Shown here piece by piece: positions 45,640 through 57,537 of a stretch of 64,000 nt of DNA; within the stretch, counting starts at the first letter, position 1, and the number at the start of each line of letters is the position of its first letter. The stretch is from Ditylenchus dipsaci (taxonomy: Eukaryota; Nematoda; Chromadorea; Rhabditida; Anguinidae). The position numbers and the translations under genes were made by a program. Location: assembly GCA_004194705.1 (NCBI GenBank), contig SADC01001277.1, forward strand, positions 682,001 through 746,000, written 5' to 3'. Under the pieces are notes generated by a model. That model was not told the DNA's origin. It made no database searches and worked only from the letters and a program-made list of their open reading frames with translations.

Positions 45640-46090
45640 TGTAGCTCATCTCACTGGCTTCAACAGAAGTGGTAATTTGCCTAACAAAGGAATTAAAGCA
45701 CTTGAGAAAAGAAGCTATAGACAAAAACATACCATTGGCCAAGTGGTCTCATTTGGCGAAAAATGCCATTGGCGAAAATATCTTATTGGCGAAAGTATCA
45801 TTGGCAAAACGATGACCCAAAATATCCACCCCTCTATGATATTCTCCGCCTTTGCTACTGCTGGATGCGGCGTTACAGAGAAAAATATTGCGAAAATATT
45901 CCGTTATGGCTTCCGCGTTAAAATTTTCGTCTCCGTCTACTTAAAAAAATAATTCAAAATTTAAAAATTCAAAATTTTTTGTTAAAAGTATCTAGACAAA
46001 TAATTATTCACCATCAATATTTTTAATATGATTTATTCTTAAGAGGTATCACAACAAAACAAATTCTACAAACGATAAGTTTCAATTTTA
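45640..46090. other. intergenic, ATTGGCGAAA repeats
   Basis: Around 45755-45815 the motif ATTGGCGAAAATAT or close variants repeats four times. The rest shows no supported feature. Confidence 0.4.
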
Positions 46091-46096
46091 AATTCA

Positions 46097-49000
46097 CTAA
46101 AACTGTTTTAAGTTTGTATCTTTTCTTTTTTCCAATCCCAGTAGTTGTCTTTGGTGCAGCTCAAAGGCTCTGCAGTGAAAGTACTTAGCACCTGGAGTTT
46201 TTCTATCAAAATTTTCTGGTCGAACAGGCTCACATTCGCCAGAGCTAGTCCTAGCATAACAGATCACTCTGATGTCACGTACATCTACCAAGTGAGTCAA
46301 GTTGAAAAGTAAATAGGCAAGCAAGGCCACATACTCTGTTAATGCCTCTTTTGGACTAACTAAAAGATTTTAGACTTCAAGATTTCAGCTTTTGAAAGGC
46401 CCTGGTTTTTCGCGCAGCGGCATGTCCAAAATCTCAATAGACGGGGACAGTATTCTTTTGTCTAAAACTATAATCATTCGAAATGACTCACAAGAATAGA
46501 GTAAGATACGAAAGAGAATTGCCTCCTGCCAATTGAGATTTTGCACATGCGACTGCGCGCAAAAACTATGGCCCTTTAAACATTGAGAGTTTTCTAGATT
46601 TCTTTATTTCATAACAGATTTCGTAAGTAAGAATTTCAAAATTGTAAATTCAAAAATTTTTGGTTATCTGCCTTGCCAGCTATGAAAGATATCAAATTTT
46701 TAGGAATGACCCATGGCTGAATGGTCAGCTATCAAAACCATGATATGGATATCAAAACGTTTTTAAAACTTCTAGGGACCCTTATACTAGGGTTGGCCTC
46801 ACCACCCTCCCCCTAGCCCGCTTTTTGGGGTGCGGGGGAGATTAGACTAAAAAATTTTGCGGGGAAGGGAAAAAGGGGGTGGGAGGTGGCCAATTTTTTT
46901 CGCGGGGGAGGAGCGGGGGGGGGGGATAGCGGAGCAAACTGTGAGCGGGGGGCAAAGGCGGGCGGTGCGTGAATAATTTACAAGCGTCGTGACTGAAGTT
47001 TTTTGAAACAGCAGTCTAGAATGAATCTGAAGGCTTTTGGAACACTTCTGAAGTCAAAGCCACGATACTGCCACTCATCTGGTTCAATAAATCTTGATTC
47101 TTCTCGGCTGCAGCTCTGAAAATGATCTCATCGGAGAGTTTTTTTCGACTGGGATTTTTTGCGGGGGGTGACGGGGGGTCATTTTAGGAGCGAAGGGGGA
47201 GGGAGGGGGAGAAACGGGAGGGGGGAGGCGGCCGATTTTTTTTGCGGGGGGGGGGGGCGAGGGGAGCGGGGGAGGTATAATGAAAATTTCGTCAAAAAGC
47301 GAAGAGGAGGGGAGGGGGGGGGGTGTGAGAGAGGGAGGGAGGCTAACCCTACCTTATACCACAGTTTGTGGACCTTCAGAACTGGGGAGCCAGATTTGTC
47401 AGGAACTTGGGCACGATGTTCGAAGCTTTTTCAGATCACAAATAGGGTCCCTTCCATATTAGAGACTTCTTTTGTCACAGCCTATGTTGAAAAACATGAT
47501 TAAAAAAGGGCAATGGGTTGTGAACCCATTAGGGTTTGAAAAAGTGGCTTCCGTTTTTTTGGCCCAAAATGGTATTGCAAGTTTGATCCCACGTGGTGGC
47601 ATGCTATATATTTTGGCTTGTTTGACCAGTTCTAGGGGTAATAAGATTTTTTGACGCCATATTCGGAATCAGTGACTCAAATTATCCCTAAAACTGGCCA
47701 AACAATCCAAAATAAATAGCATGCCACCACGTGCGATTGAACCTGCAGCACCATTTTGGGCCGAAAAACGCAAATGCTTACGCACTGCGCCATAGAAGCA
47801 ACTTTTTCAAACCTAAATGCCAAAACATGCTCTGAAAGGAAAAAAGAAAAAAATTGGGTTAAAAATTTGGGGTAACAAAGTTTATAAAAAATGGTCCTAA
47901 ATTGCATAAAACTGGTTTTAAAATAATATTGAAAACTAGATAGTGTCTGAGCTTGTAGTGGTCGAATCTGTCTTGAAAGACCAAGAACTTACCGTACCCA
48001 TGACACCCAGTTTCTTTAATAAACTTTTGATGGGTCTGAAAGACTTGAGAAGCAGTCCAAGTAAATAGAATAGTGCATACAAGGCGAATAATAGTGACTA
48101 TTTGATCGATGGGCTCAAAAGATTATTTATTTTATTCATTCAAATGAGACATAAGACCTAAATAAAAGATCTACCTGACTATCTTCGGGCACAAAAGAAA
48201 GAATGGTGCGGAGAAACATATAGGCTGTGGAAGATACCACAAACACACCAAACATCAGATCATAAAACACTGAAAAACATTTTTTCAACTGTTATGAATA
48301 GCTTTATTTTTTGAAGAGCAGCGTGGAACCACTACCAAAAAGACTACCATCAGAAGAAAAATTTACAAGTGAAAAATGCTTTTTAACAGGGAATCCCTGA
48401 CTGGAATAATGGTTCCTGTAAGTGTTTTAAGACCTGCTGAGCACGATGATCGCAAAATCAGACCTCCGAACATAAGTGCAATGCCCTCAAATAACCCAAT
48501 TTTCATCGGGACTTATTGAAAAATGGACAGTTTTTTTCTTCAGGCTGCTGAGCAGTAAATTAATTTAGCTCAGAATTTTCTTTCATGCTCATAGGAAAGC
48601 CCTTTGTCTGGGCTTTCTAATGATATGTCGCTTGCCTATATATCGTGGGCTAGACTTTAGAAATTAGACCGTTTTTTTTTAATTCAGTGCTTTAAGAAAA
48701 GTATAGCAAATTTTCGTACAGAGGATTGCAGCCATGAAAAGGTCTCCAAACTCAGAAACAGCATAAAAAAGCACCTGAAAGTGCTTAAAAGTATAATAAA
48801 AAGGGCTTCTCGACTGTGAAGCACAAGTAGAAAAGAACCAAAAAAGGTATCTTCAAAAACAGTTTCACGTGAAAAACTTAGCAAAGTCGGAATTCTGACA
48901 CCGGATTCGTGTTCAGCATGGCCGATCACTTGAGAAACTGCTGTTTGAAAAAGAAAGACATTATCGAATTTTGAATTCCTTTCGATACAAAAAACATTCA

Positions 49001-50797
49001 AATAAAGAATTTTTTGAGATTTAAATATTTTTTGTCTCGAAAAGAATTTGAAATTCGATAATGACTTTCTTTTTCAAACAGCAGTTTCTTAAGTAAATTG
49101 GCCATGCTGAACACGAATGCAATGTCAAAGTTCCGACTTTGCTAGGTTTTGGGGACCGGAACAAGGTAGCATTATGTTAGATGGCCTTATATCTGGATGG
49201 TCTTTCAAATCTCAGCCCTAGAGACCGACCAAAGAAGCCGTATACCAGGGTTGGCCCTATATAGATGTGGCTTTATATCGGAGCTCGACTGTATTAACAT
49301 TTTTTAACTTACTGGGATAGTCAAAGCGAATAGTGGTAATAGAGAAAAGTCCCAAGCTCAAAACCTCTGCTATCACAGCAAAGCCTGCCATTTCATTAAA
49401 ATAATGAAAAAATATGTTTTTGTTGATTGTCGGAAGCTCCCGAGTAGAGTTTCTTAATAGAAAATATTAGTCTTTTGCAATACTACTAAAAAAATCTTCT
49501 AGGGCAAAAAACACTACTCAACCTAATGATCAATGCTTCCAGTATACGCACAGCCATAGGAACACAAACTGCGACTCTAAACAGAACATTACTGAGCACT
49601 TTCATTTCCACTTGGCGCAGAAATGATGGCCACATTCCTTTTTGGTAAGGAGATGTGTTCTAAATAGCCTCAATGATTCTTTGGTCCTACCTAAGAATGA
49701 GTCAAATTTTTCGCATTTCCATGTCCAACCCCAGGTCATCCTACTTTTGGCCAGTTTTAGCTTTGGCAAACGGGAAAGGAATACCATTCCGCAAAATTTC
49801 GTCTTATCGACGCCCAAAATCTAGCCTGTACCTCAATCGGCCAGCGCGGAACTTCTTTATCCTGCCACCCTCCCCCCCCCCCCCCCACATGCTCGCATTT
49901 CTTGAAAAACTGATCCAAAATTGCTTTCCAAGGTCACTTTTTATGCTTGACAAAATAGTAAAATCATTTTTTAACACTTTATAAAAAATATATTTTGAAT
50001 TTTGACAAAGAAAATCCCTTCCATCTCTCAGTGGCACATGTTCATTTAGGGTATTGTAGGGTCATTTTTCGGCAATTTGTCACATTTTCCTTACTGGAGC
50101 TAAGCAAAAGGAGTCTCTGTGTGGACTTTTAATCAAGAGATGTCTCGGAATTATATCTTAGCATCCCCCCCCAAGTGAGTGGGCGCATCTTTAACTCTTA
50201 ACCGCTTGAGCCCCTTTTGAGGGTTAAATTTCAGTCCAAAATACCTATAAATGACACTCTACCCATAAGGGGTGGGAAAATTTATAGTTGTTTAGAAATG
50301 TTGCTTTTATCTTAAAAAAGCTAGCCTGGCCTACGCCGCGCCTAAGCACAACTAAAAAACAACAAAATGAGAAGGGTAAGGGGATCGATGCAAAGAATTT
50401 GACAGATTCTCAAAATAGAACTATTTTTATTTCACTAATTTACATTGCAGAATCCTTTTGTCTTGCCATACATAAATAGAAGTTGATTTAGAGCAAATCT
50501 TTCAAAAGCTAAATGCTCCATCATTTCCATTGTCACAAAGGCTAAGATAAAAAAGCCGGCTGAGAAAACAGTAGTTATTCCAAGTGGCCTGTAAACAATC
50601 AATTTTAGAAAAAACCTTTTTGTAAAAAGAAACCAAAGCAGCCTGAAGTTGAGATAAGCAATGTCCTCATTGTCGTCATCCTCAAAGCCTTCTTTTAGTT
50701 GTTGATTCTCTGCTTTGCTTGTCGGCACTTTGATCTTTCTTCTATTGGACTCTTTGACAGGCAGGTCAGAAAATGTTGACGAATTTTTTACAAACAT
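46097..50797 (-). CDS. PGAP2/FRAG1-like multi-pass membrane protein
   Basis: Six exons join in phase to a 369-residue protein: 50444-50797, 49523-49659, 49313-49452, 48175-48269, 47993-48113 and 46097-46359. The start is the ATG at 50797; residues 1-50 are charged, then about six hydrophobic segments follow. Points that fit the PGAP2/FRAG1/SFK1 family are a lumenal C-N...PSF stretch, VLFRVAVCVPMAVRILEA (compare WRxxIGLHxxPRFL), a central pair of helices, and EALTEYVALLAYLLFNLT (compare FALLEYLVVxSNMAFHMT). PGAP2 acts in the ER/Golgi in lipid remodelling of GPI-anchored proteins. The C-terminal 60 residues are hydrophilic and not shared. Introns contain a G-rich hAT MITE, a foldback and a palindrome. 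Family assignment is from memory of motifs, so moderate. Confidence 0.65.
46393..46577. repeat. 185-bp foldback in intron
   Basis: AAAGGCCCTGGTTTTTCGCG at the left pairs with CGCGCAAAAACTATGGCCCTTT-type sequence at the right; 'catgtccaaaatctcaatag' pairs with 'ccaattgagattttgcacatg' inside. Confidence 0.6.
46798..47351. mobile_element. hAT-type MITE, extremely G-rich
   Basis: TAGGGTTGGCCTC at the left and GAGGGAGGCTAACCCTA at the right are flanked by an exact 8-bp duplication, CCTTATAC (46790-46797, 47352-47359). Most of the 554 bp is GGGG runs with short spacers, all on the plus strand, with one AT-richer middle part (about 46970-47150). It sits in the last intron of the PGAP2-like gene, whose transcript would carry the C-rich strand. 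Confidence 0.85.
47532..47824. repeat. intact foldback with tRNA-like ends
   Basis: GGTTTGAAAAAGTGGCTTCC at the left pairs with 'gaagcaactttttcaaacc' at the right. 'gatcccacgtggtggcatgc' pairs with 'gcatgccaccacgtgcgatt'. At the right end the minus strand reads 'TGGCGCAGTGCGTAAGC', an A-box-like tRNA segment. This is the uninterrupted relative of the element split at 30237-32770. Confidence 0.7.
48685..49150. repeat. palindrome, TGACAGTGA-core family, in intron 3
   Basis: 'actttgctaggttttggg'-side and 'gaaaaacttagcaaagtcgg'-side arms surround a centre near 49000 (AATTCCTTTCGATACAAAAA against TTTTTTGTCTCGAAAAGAAT). 'gttcagcatggccgat' and its complement mark the family. Confidence 0.7.
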
Positions 50798-50885
50798 GAC
50801 GTTTTGTAGGTTTGGATTAAATTACTAAAGTTTGTTGAATCGAAGAAGTTAGTCCGTCAAAAATCATTTACATTTAACAAGCATA

Positions 50886-51288
50886 ATGACCTCGCCGTCT
50901 TACGCCGTCTTAATTTTTTTCATCGCCGTCCTGTATTTTAACCATATTTTTCATTATGGACTGCTTTTTTATTTTACAACATATAATGAGTTTTTATTTT
51001 TTTACTTGATTTTCAGGCGACCGTCCAAGTTTTCCTTTATTTTTATTTCAAAAAATGAGGCCGTCTTAATTCAACCGACTTTTTTGAAAATTTTTGTGTG
51101 AAATAAGGACGGCCTTATTTTTTTGAAATAAAAAAGTAAGGAAACATGGGTGGTCGCCTAAAAATAAAGTGTAAATATAAAAACTGATTGTATGATTTAA
51201 GATAAAAAAAGCTGTCCACAATGAAAAATATGGTTAAAATGCAGGACGGCGATGAAAAAAATTAGGACGGCGAAGGACGGCGCGGTCA
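50886..51288. mobile_element. foldback MITE with GCCGTC repeats
   Basis: TGACCTCGCCGTCTTACGCC at the left faces GGACGGCGCGGTCA at the right, with 'catcgccgtcctg' and its complement just inside. The GCCGTC motif repeats at both ends and at internal breaks near 51060 and 51110. No clear target duplication could be read. Confidence 0.6.
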
Positions 51289-51299
51289 CTATGTTAACA

Positions 51300-53750
51300 A
51301 GTAACTAACCAAGAAAAATTAAACATATTTTCTCAAAGCTTTTTTGTGATATTTCTGAATAGCATGGCTACATCTCTGTTTTCCAGTGATAATTTTATGC
51401 TAGCCAGTTTACTAAATAAAAATGTAAAAATTTAAAAAATCTCAACAATAGGATTATTTTAGCTCAGTTGTTTGTGTGAAACCTTAATTACGTGTTGTAT
51501 GACTAAAAAACAATAAATAATTTTGCAAACACTCGTGATAAACACTGAAATAATATATATATATGAAGTAAATTTATTGTTCACTTAATACCAACTTTTT
51601 AGAAATCAATAAACTAATGTTTTAAAATAACAAAAGACTGAGAAATTTAGAAATTTGTCGAATTTAGTTTAATTTTACGAAATTAATCTCGATTTGGTTC
51701 AATTCATTTGGCAGCTAATATTATAAAAAAGTCATGATTTCGAGGGCGTACAGGGGCTTGAAGGCGGTGCATACACATATATAGCTGAGACATAAATATG
51801 CCTAAATTTGTCTATGTAGCCTTTTCTGGGTTGTTTTCACAAGATTTGTTTAATACTGGTTCCGTGATCTTTTTTAATTGAAATCCTAAAAAAGTTGGAA
51901 ATTTGTGGGAATTAGGGCCCGACAATTCGGGATTGAACCGGCCAAGAAACTACATATCCAAATATTTCTAAAGTAACAGCGTAATTTTGCTTAGGTAAAA
52001 TGATTTCTGGAAGTTATAGCCCTCGCTCTTAATTTTTTGGATAGGTGATTACAACACAAAATTTGCTAGAATAAAAAACAAAAACCCTAAAAATCGCAGT
52101 TATTTTTGATGTAAAAACAAGTTTGAATCAGTCTTTGAAACAGAAAAGAAGCGTTCCTTCTATTATTATTAGAGAAAACAGGAAAAACAACATGAAAGTC
52201 AAGGTGGGCTATGTTCAACAAAAACGCAATCATAAATGTCAATGACTGCTCAAGCCGCTTCCGTTGTTGGCGAGTTGAACTAAAAGCTGCCTCCAAAAAT
52301 AAGAAAAAGTTTATGAAGGATAGAATTGATCTTCTCTGCAGCTGAAAAGTCGCCCTTCATCCCCGTTTAAGGAAGATAAGTCAATGACCCAAAGGGTTCT
52401 GACTGCGGTTATCCCCTCTCTTTGCTTTCTTATTTATTACTATTTATGTGGTGAAGAAAGGGAAAGTTTAAGAAGGAAAATAAATTGTGGTTTAATGCTG
52501 ATATATCAGCACTATGTCTAATCTTGTTTGACTAGGGTTAAAAATGGGTTAAAAATGTTAAATAAAATTGAAAAATTAGAAATCATCTCAAAAAATAATA
52601 TTACCTAAGATGAAATCTATGCAGCTAACGGAAGTTATTTAGTCCGGGGTGCATTTTATTAAACTTGATTCTTTTATTTTTGATAAATTATGTTTAAAAG
52701 TCTACGAAGTAATTTTTATATCCTAAAACGATGAAAAAAAAACGCTTTTCTACATAAAAAATCAGTTTAAAAAAAATTGACTGAAATTTGACCAAAATAT
52801 TTATTCACCTGTTATCCCTCAAGGCAAAAAGTCAGAATTTAAACGTAAAAAAACTTTTTTTCAAAAATTGAAGGGGGGGGGGGTTCTTATATGCTAGCGC
52901 CGAATTTCGTTTTTTTTTGCGACAGAGCTTTTCTTTCTGGTGCCTTATTTTCAACACCTCTTTGGAGGTGGAGCCTTATTAGCAGGTGGGGTCTCATTAG
53001 AAGAGGCCTTTTAGCCTTATTTGGCCTTATTTGAAGTGTGGTCTTATTTTTAAACACCTATCAGGGGGTGAGGCTTATTAGAAGGTGGAAGCCTTATTGA
53101 AATGTCGGCCTTATTAGAAGATATACGGTATATACGATTCGTCTCCAATTCTTCAATTTCGAAAGTTAGAGGCCTAGGGATGCTTAGGAAGTTTTCTTGC
53201 ACACTTATCATACGTTTATCATACGTTTTTGTGCAGCTTTTTTTGTTCAATTTTTGGCTACTTCTGCCGTTGGGTTTCCCACCCAAATTTTCATAAAAAT
53301 CACCAAACACACGTCCTTACTCTCGGTTGTCCGACACTCCACTTATCCGACACCCTGACATTGATTTCGTTGTCCAGCAGTAGAGCTTGTTAAATCAACA
53401 CCCCAGTTATCCAACACCTCACTTATCCGACACCTTGTGGTCGTTCCCCTTTGAGCAAAATTCTCTCGGGGTTGCTTATGTAATCAAGGTTGCTTATGTA
53501 GACGCAGAAGTTTGTTTTTAGAAGACACGTAAGGAATTTATAGCTTACTAACGATACTTTTGAATAATCTTTATGGAGTAAGGAAAATGTAACACTTGAG
53601 CAATTTTCACAAAATTATGCTTAAACCAGTTTAAGCACAGAAACTTAGTTTTCTATGAATAAAAATAATTCTATAAAACCGTACAAAGAAGTCAAAAGTA
53701 AATGGTTTTTCAGCAAAATAAAACATCAAAAAAATCAGCACGTCAGTAAC
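51300..53750. other. no gene called; MITE remnants
   Basis: A CCGTAT-family right end closes at about 53128 after CCTTATT-rich sequence from about 52900. At 53330-53450 TTATCCGACACC repeats occur, probably from another MITE. Minus-strand 52083-52320 reads RQQRKRLEQSLTFMIAFLLN after a TTTTAG acceptor, possibly a stray chemoreceptor exon, but alone it is not callable. Confidence 0.35.
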
Positions 53751-53756
53751 AAAGCT

Positions 53757-55001
53757 TTATATTTCATCCTTTTTCGATTCTTTATTCAACCAGCTCCTGA
53801 AATACAGATTATTAAAATTTATAAAATTTTTGAGCTTAACATACCCAATAAAAGCAACTGATATAAATAAAGTAAAGAATAAAATCAAAATCCACTTTGC
53901 AAAAGTTCCTAACCGAGAGCACATGCTTGTCTAAAAGTTTTAAGTAAAGAAATATTAGCTTTTGAAAAAGTACATAAACCTTAAAAAGCAAAATCAACCC
54001 TGTTATCTTTGCTTTTTGAATTTTCACGTTTTGAAACTTTGGTATTGACATGGCGCAGTGGCATTGGTTTAGAACAGTGATAGGTCCGCGCCGCCCCTGG
54101 ACGCCTCCGCACCGCACCTCCCCGCCCCGGTGCGTAAGGCGGTGCCGGGAATGAAAAAAATAGTCCGTGACGCGGGTGAGGCGAAGGCAGAATTTGGTAT
54201 TGGATCGGGGTACGGGGCGCTCAGATTGTTTAAATTTCTCTTAAAACTTTGCAAGATGGCTTCAATTTTTCAAATTTTTGTCAAATTGGCATTAGAAATT
54301 GCGTAGAAGCATAATGGCGGCTTTAAAAAAATCCGTTGATTGTTACTACCACCCCGGGTATCCACGCTGCAAGAAACTAAATGGTAGCCATTTTGCAAAG
54401 TTTTGTAAATCGTGTTTAAACGACTCCTAAGTAATTTTTATGTGCTTAACACGATAAAAAAGCTATTTCCTAACACTTTTCCACATAAAAAATTGATTTT
54501 TCGAAAACAAAAATTTTGACCAAAATTTGACTTTTTGTCTTGGGGGACCACGGCAAATCAAGTTTCTGGTCAAATTTTGGTCAATTTTTTTTTCCAAAAT
54601 ATGGTTTTTTATGTGGGAAAGTGTTAGAAAACAGCTTTCTTATCGTTTTAAGCACATAAAAATTACTTAGGAGTAGTTTAAACACGATTTACGAAAATTT
54701 TCAAAATGCGCCCCCCCATTGGGATTTTACCAAATTTAGAGCAGCCGATATATATTTTGCTGTAGAAACTGTTAATCACCTTATCAGCTTTGACCGGCAA
54801 CTTTTGTGTGTTCTTGTCTGTTAAGCTGTCCACAAATTCCTCTTGTTCAGTACCAGAAAAATCTTCCATTAATTTAAGCAGTTTTCTTTCATAAAGCTTT
54901 CGAGTACTCGGCGTAACTGGCCCCGCATTAGTTCCATATACTTCAAGTTTTTTGCGCAGTTCTTCGTCGCTCAGATTTGAAAGAGGAATATTTTTGGTCA
55001 T
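53757..55001 (-). CDS. emr-1: emerin-like LEM-domain inner nuclear membrane protein
   Basis: Three exons, 54780-55001, 53845-53930 and 53757-53796, give 348 nt exactly: 115 residues plus stop. Residues 5-47 are a LEM domain (LSDEELRKKLEVYG, then GPVTPSTRKLYERKLLKLM). This fold binds the chromatin protein BAF at the nuclear envelope. After a short acidic linker comes one transmembrane helix (WILILFFTLFISVAFIG) and a 12-residue charged tail (ending KESKKDEI). One LEM plus one C-terminal helix is the emerin plan, unlike LEM-2 with two helices and a winged-helix end. It is shorter than C. elegans EMR-1 (about 166 residues), mostly in the linker, so an unrecognised exon in the 850-bp first intron is possible. 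Confidence 0.75.
54060..54235. repeat. GC-rich insert in the LEM gene intron
   Basis: CCGCGCCGCCCC and GGTGCGTAAGGCGGTGCCGG contrast sharply with the AT-rich intron. Related GC-rich pieces occur near 25560, 27720 and 28560. Possible flanks GTTTAGAA and GTTTAAAT are too diverged to call a duplication. Confidence 0.4.
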
Positions 55002-55540
55002 TTTTTAACACGAATCTTTAAAACTTATAACAAATATTTGAGTAATAAAAGCGCATTTTTCTAAATTTGTATGTGTCAATTTTTTTGGCGGTAGTTTAAA
55101 AGCATCTTTTGTAATCACTTATTTTTAAATACTAACTTACCTAACAATACTTTAGCTGTAAAAGGACTGTAATTTTTGACCACGATCGTTGAAAAGTCGA
55201 GTAAAATAATATCCTTCGGTTTGACTGTTCGTCTTAACAGTCAAAACTTTTGATTGGAGAGTCGACTAGAAAGTTGAAATTCTACATAAGCAAAACTTTC
55301 TGCAGCATACAACAGAAAGAACTATATGTGTTATGATTTTTTATCGAAGTTGGTTATCATGGCAGAAATTACAAAATTAGTGCTATTTATATTGCTTCTA
55401 TGTGTATAATTAACACGCCAAGGCCTGACTGTTAGGCCAGTTGCTTCTGGTGCCGAATTTTATGAGGAATCTCTATATTACGGTGGATATCTTTTACAAA
55501 GGGAAACTCCCATTTAAAAAAATTACTGGATTAGGTTTTA
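55002..55540. other. upstream of LEM gene; repeat remnants
   Basis: The first 200 bp probably contain the LEM gene promoter. At 55417-55460 lies a copy of the CGCCAAGGCCTGAC repeat also near 19745 and 24540. Confidence 0.4.
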
Positions 55541-55544
55541 TAAA

Positions 55545-57290
55545 GAGGTGTACGGGGGGGGCCAAAAAAGATTCGGAAAATATTGAAAATTTCGCGTATG
55601 TGGCTCCTTGGCCCATCGATTTCCCCAAGAAAATCGATGACAAAAACAAAAAAAGCTACCTGGGGGTTCCTCGAAACGAAACACAAAAGATTTGCATGAA
55701 AAACAACAGTAATAACCATGGTGGGCAAAACCAACAAAATGAAGAAACACCAATAAAAATTCAAACGAGTATTAATTTTTGACCATAATTTTATTGGTGT
55801 TTTATTGGTTTTCCATTTTTGTCGATTCTGACCCTTTCTTACCCAATTTTTTAGCTGAAAGAGTCAGGAAAGGTTCAATAACCATCGCAAGAATCTATTT
55901 TACTATTCACAAGCGAAAATTCTTTGAAGCATTTCTATGAATTATCCTCACATCACACCAACCTAAATCCAACATATTGCCTTAAAACCACATACCTGTG
56001 TGCATAGCTTTTTGATGATATCCGCCATGATAAGCGCAATACGTATTAATTATAATTAAAAAGTCTATGAAAGCTCTGTAATTTGAGAAGTCTTCCCTTC
56101 CAAAAAAACAATCTGTCCTCATCAATATTGTTCAAAGAGCTTCGACTAAAGCCATTCAAATAACAAGAACTCATATATTGTCTTCATTCACTTTATTGCC
56201 AACAATTTCACCTAATACAACTAAACACTCACATAAAGTCTTTCAAAAACATATTTCTCAGATGTACTAAAGCGGCGATTCTTCTGGGATCCATTCGATT
56301 CCTCGTGAAGTCCACCAACACACATCTGAGCTCTTTGAAGGCACGCTCACTTGGAGTACTTGATGCTTGAATAGCTAATAAAAGACGAGCGAGAGGAGCC
56401 AAAAATGGAAAATTCTTGAAAAATAAGTTAGAATACAGATACTAAGACGTATTTGCTGACCTTGTAATGGTTCTTCCGAAAAAGAAGCGGATCTTCTTCC
56501 ATCAGAGGCAGAGAACTAAAAGCATTGATCTCGCTCTCCACAGATCTAGGCTGGACACATGCAAACGCAAACTTCCGCTTCTTTGGCGTGACTTCTATAA
56601 TATCTTCCGGAGTCAAATGCGCAGCTTCATTGACCACCAACTCTTTATCTGTAAGAAATGAGTACGAATAGCAATATGACGAAATTCTAACCTCATCGTA
56701 ATTCAATGGGATTTGAGAAGCTTCGTAAGCGACCATGCATGAATGGGGCTAGAAAAGCAGAGACGACGACAAGCTTTCATTCAGTTTTCCATCATTAGAT
56801 TGCAGCTAATTTCGATTCCCCAGTTTAACTTTTTTATGAAAGCATTCCAGCTGATGCAGCCAAAGCAATACCATAGAGCGATACCATCATGTATTTGTGC
56901 TTTTTCCTGAAACTGCAGCCGAATGGACTTGCTCCAAATTCTGTTTATGTCGCTCTGTATTCTCAAGATTAACGCTAGGGGTCAAATTTTTACTCTGAAT
57001 TTTCTACCTAAACAATGAAAAAAGGTCAACAATTCGGTGAATTTGGCTAGTATGTAGTGAAAATCAAGGACCAATAAAAACCAATAAAAACCAATAAAAC
57101 ACCAATAAAATTTAATTTGAAATTTTATTGGTATTTTATTGGTCTTTCCAAAAACGAAACGCCACAACATTTTATTGGTCTTTGCCTATTTTGTTGGTTT
57201 TGCCCACCATGGTAATAACTTGCAAATAAAAAAAAACTCAACAAATTTTCAAAGTTTTCCATTATTTTGGCGACCTTGTATGGCTTTTGA
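55545..57290 (-). mobile_element. hAT element with CCAATAAAA inverted arms
   Basis: The left arm 'ggaaaatattgaaaattt', ACCATGGTGGGCAAAACCAA and ACACCAATAAAA faces a right arm with the complements (CCACCATGGTAATAAC near 57209). Between them lies a hAT transposase relic on the minus strand. No 8-bp duplication could be recognised, so the outer borders are approximate. The open frame at 55441-55782 falls in the left arm and is not a gene. Confidence 0.6.
56229..56648 (-). pseudogene. hAT transposase, C-terminal exons
   Basis: Two exons, 56461-56648 and 56229-56414, read EEDPLLFRKNHYK joined to NFPFLAPLARLLLAIQASST, then PSERAFKELRCVLVDFTRNR and AALVHLRNMFLKDFM, stop. LAIQASSTPSERAF is the hAT dimerisation signature. 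The intron has GTCAGC and TTTTCAAG borders. Upstream sequence to 56966 is only partly protein-like, so the N-terminal half is missing or decayed. It is distinct in sequence from the transposase at 2202-4631, a separate hAT lineage. Confidence 0.72.
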
Positions 57291-57537
57291 TTTCATTTAC
57301 ATCTACAGATATACTATATCTTGTTTTGTAGGGGAGGAAATGCGCTTTCTAACGCATGATTAACTTTTTGTTGTTGTTCAGTAACACGCGAAAAATTCAT
57401 TTTGAATTTAGGTGTATTTTAGATCACGGAATCTTTGTGAAAAAGAGCCTGTAACCTTTTACATATAAATACAAATTTCGTCTGATGTCATAGTAATGCA
57501 TTTAGAAATCAAAACGCTTCAGTGTGTGAAATATATA

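Noticed and set aside
52083..52320. Possible serpentine-receptor exon (RLEQSLTFMIAFLLN)
   Set aside because: A single hydrophobic stretch with no partner exons or paralogue in the window.
55441..55782. Open frame of 113 codons
   Set aside because: Lies in the inverted arm of a hAT element; the same DNA occurs reversed at 57050-57240.
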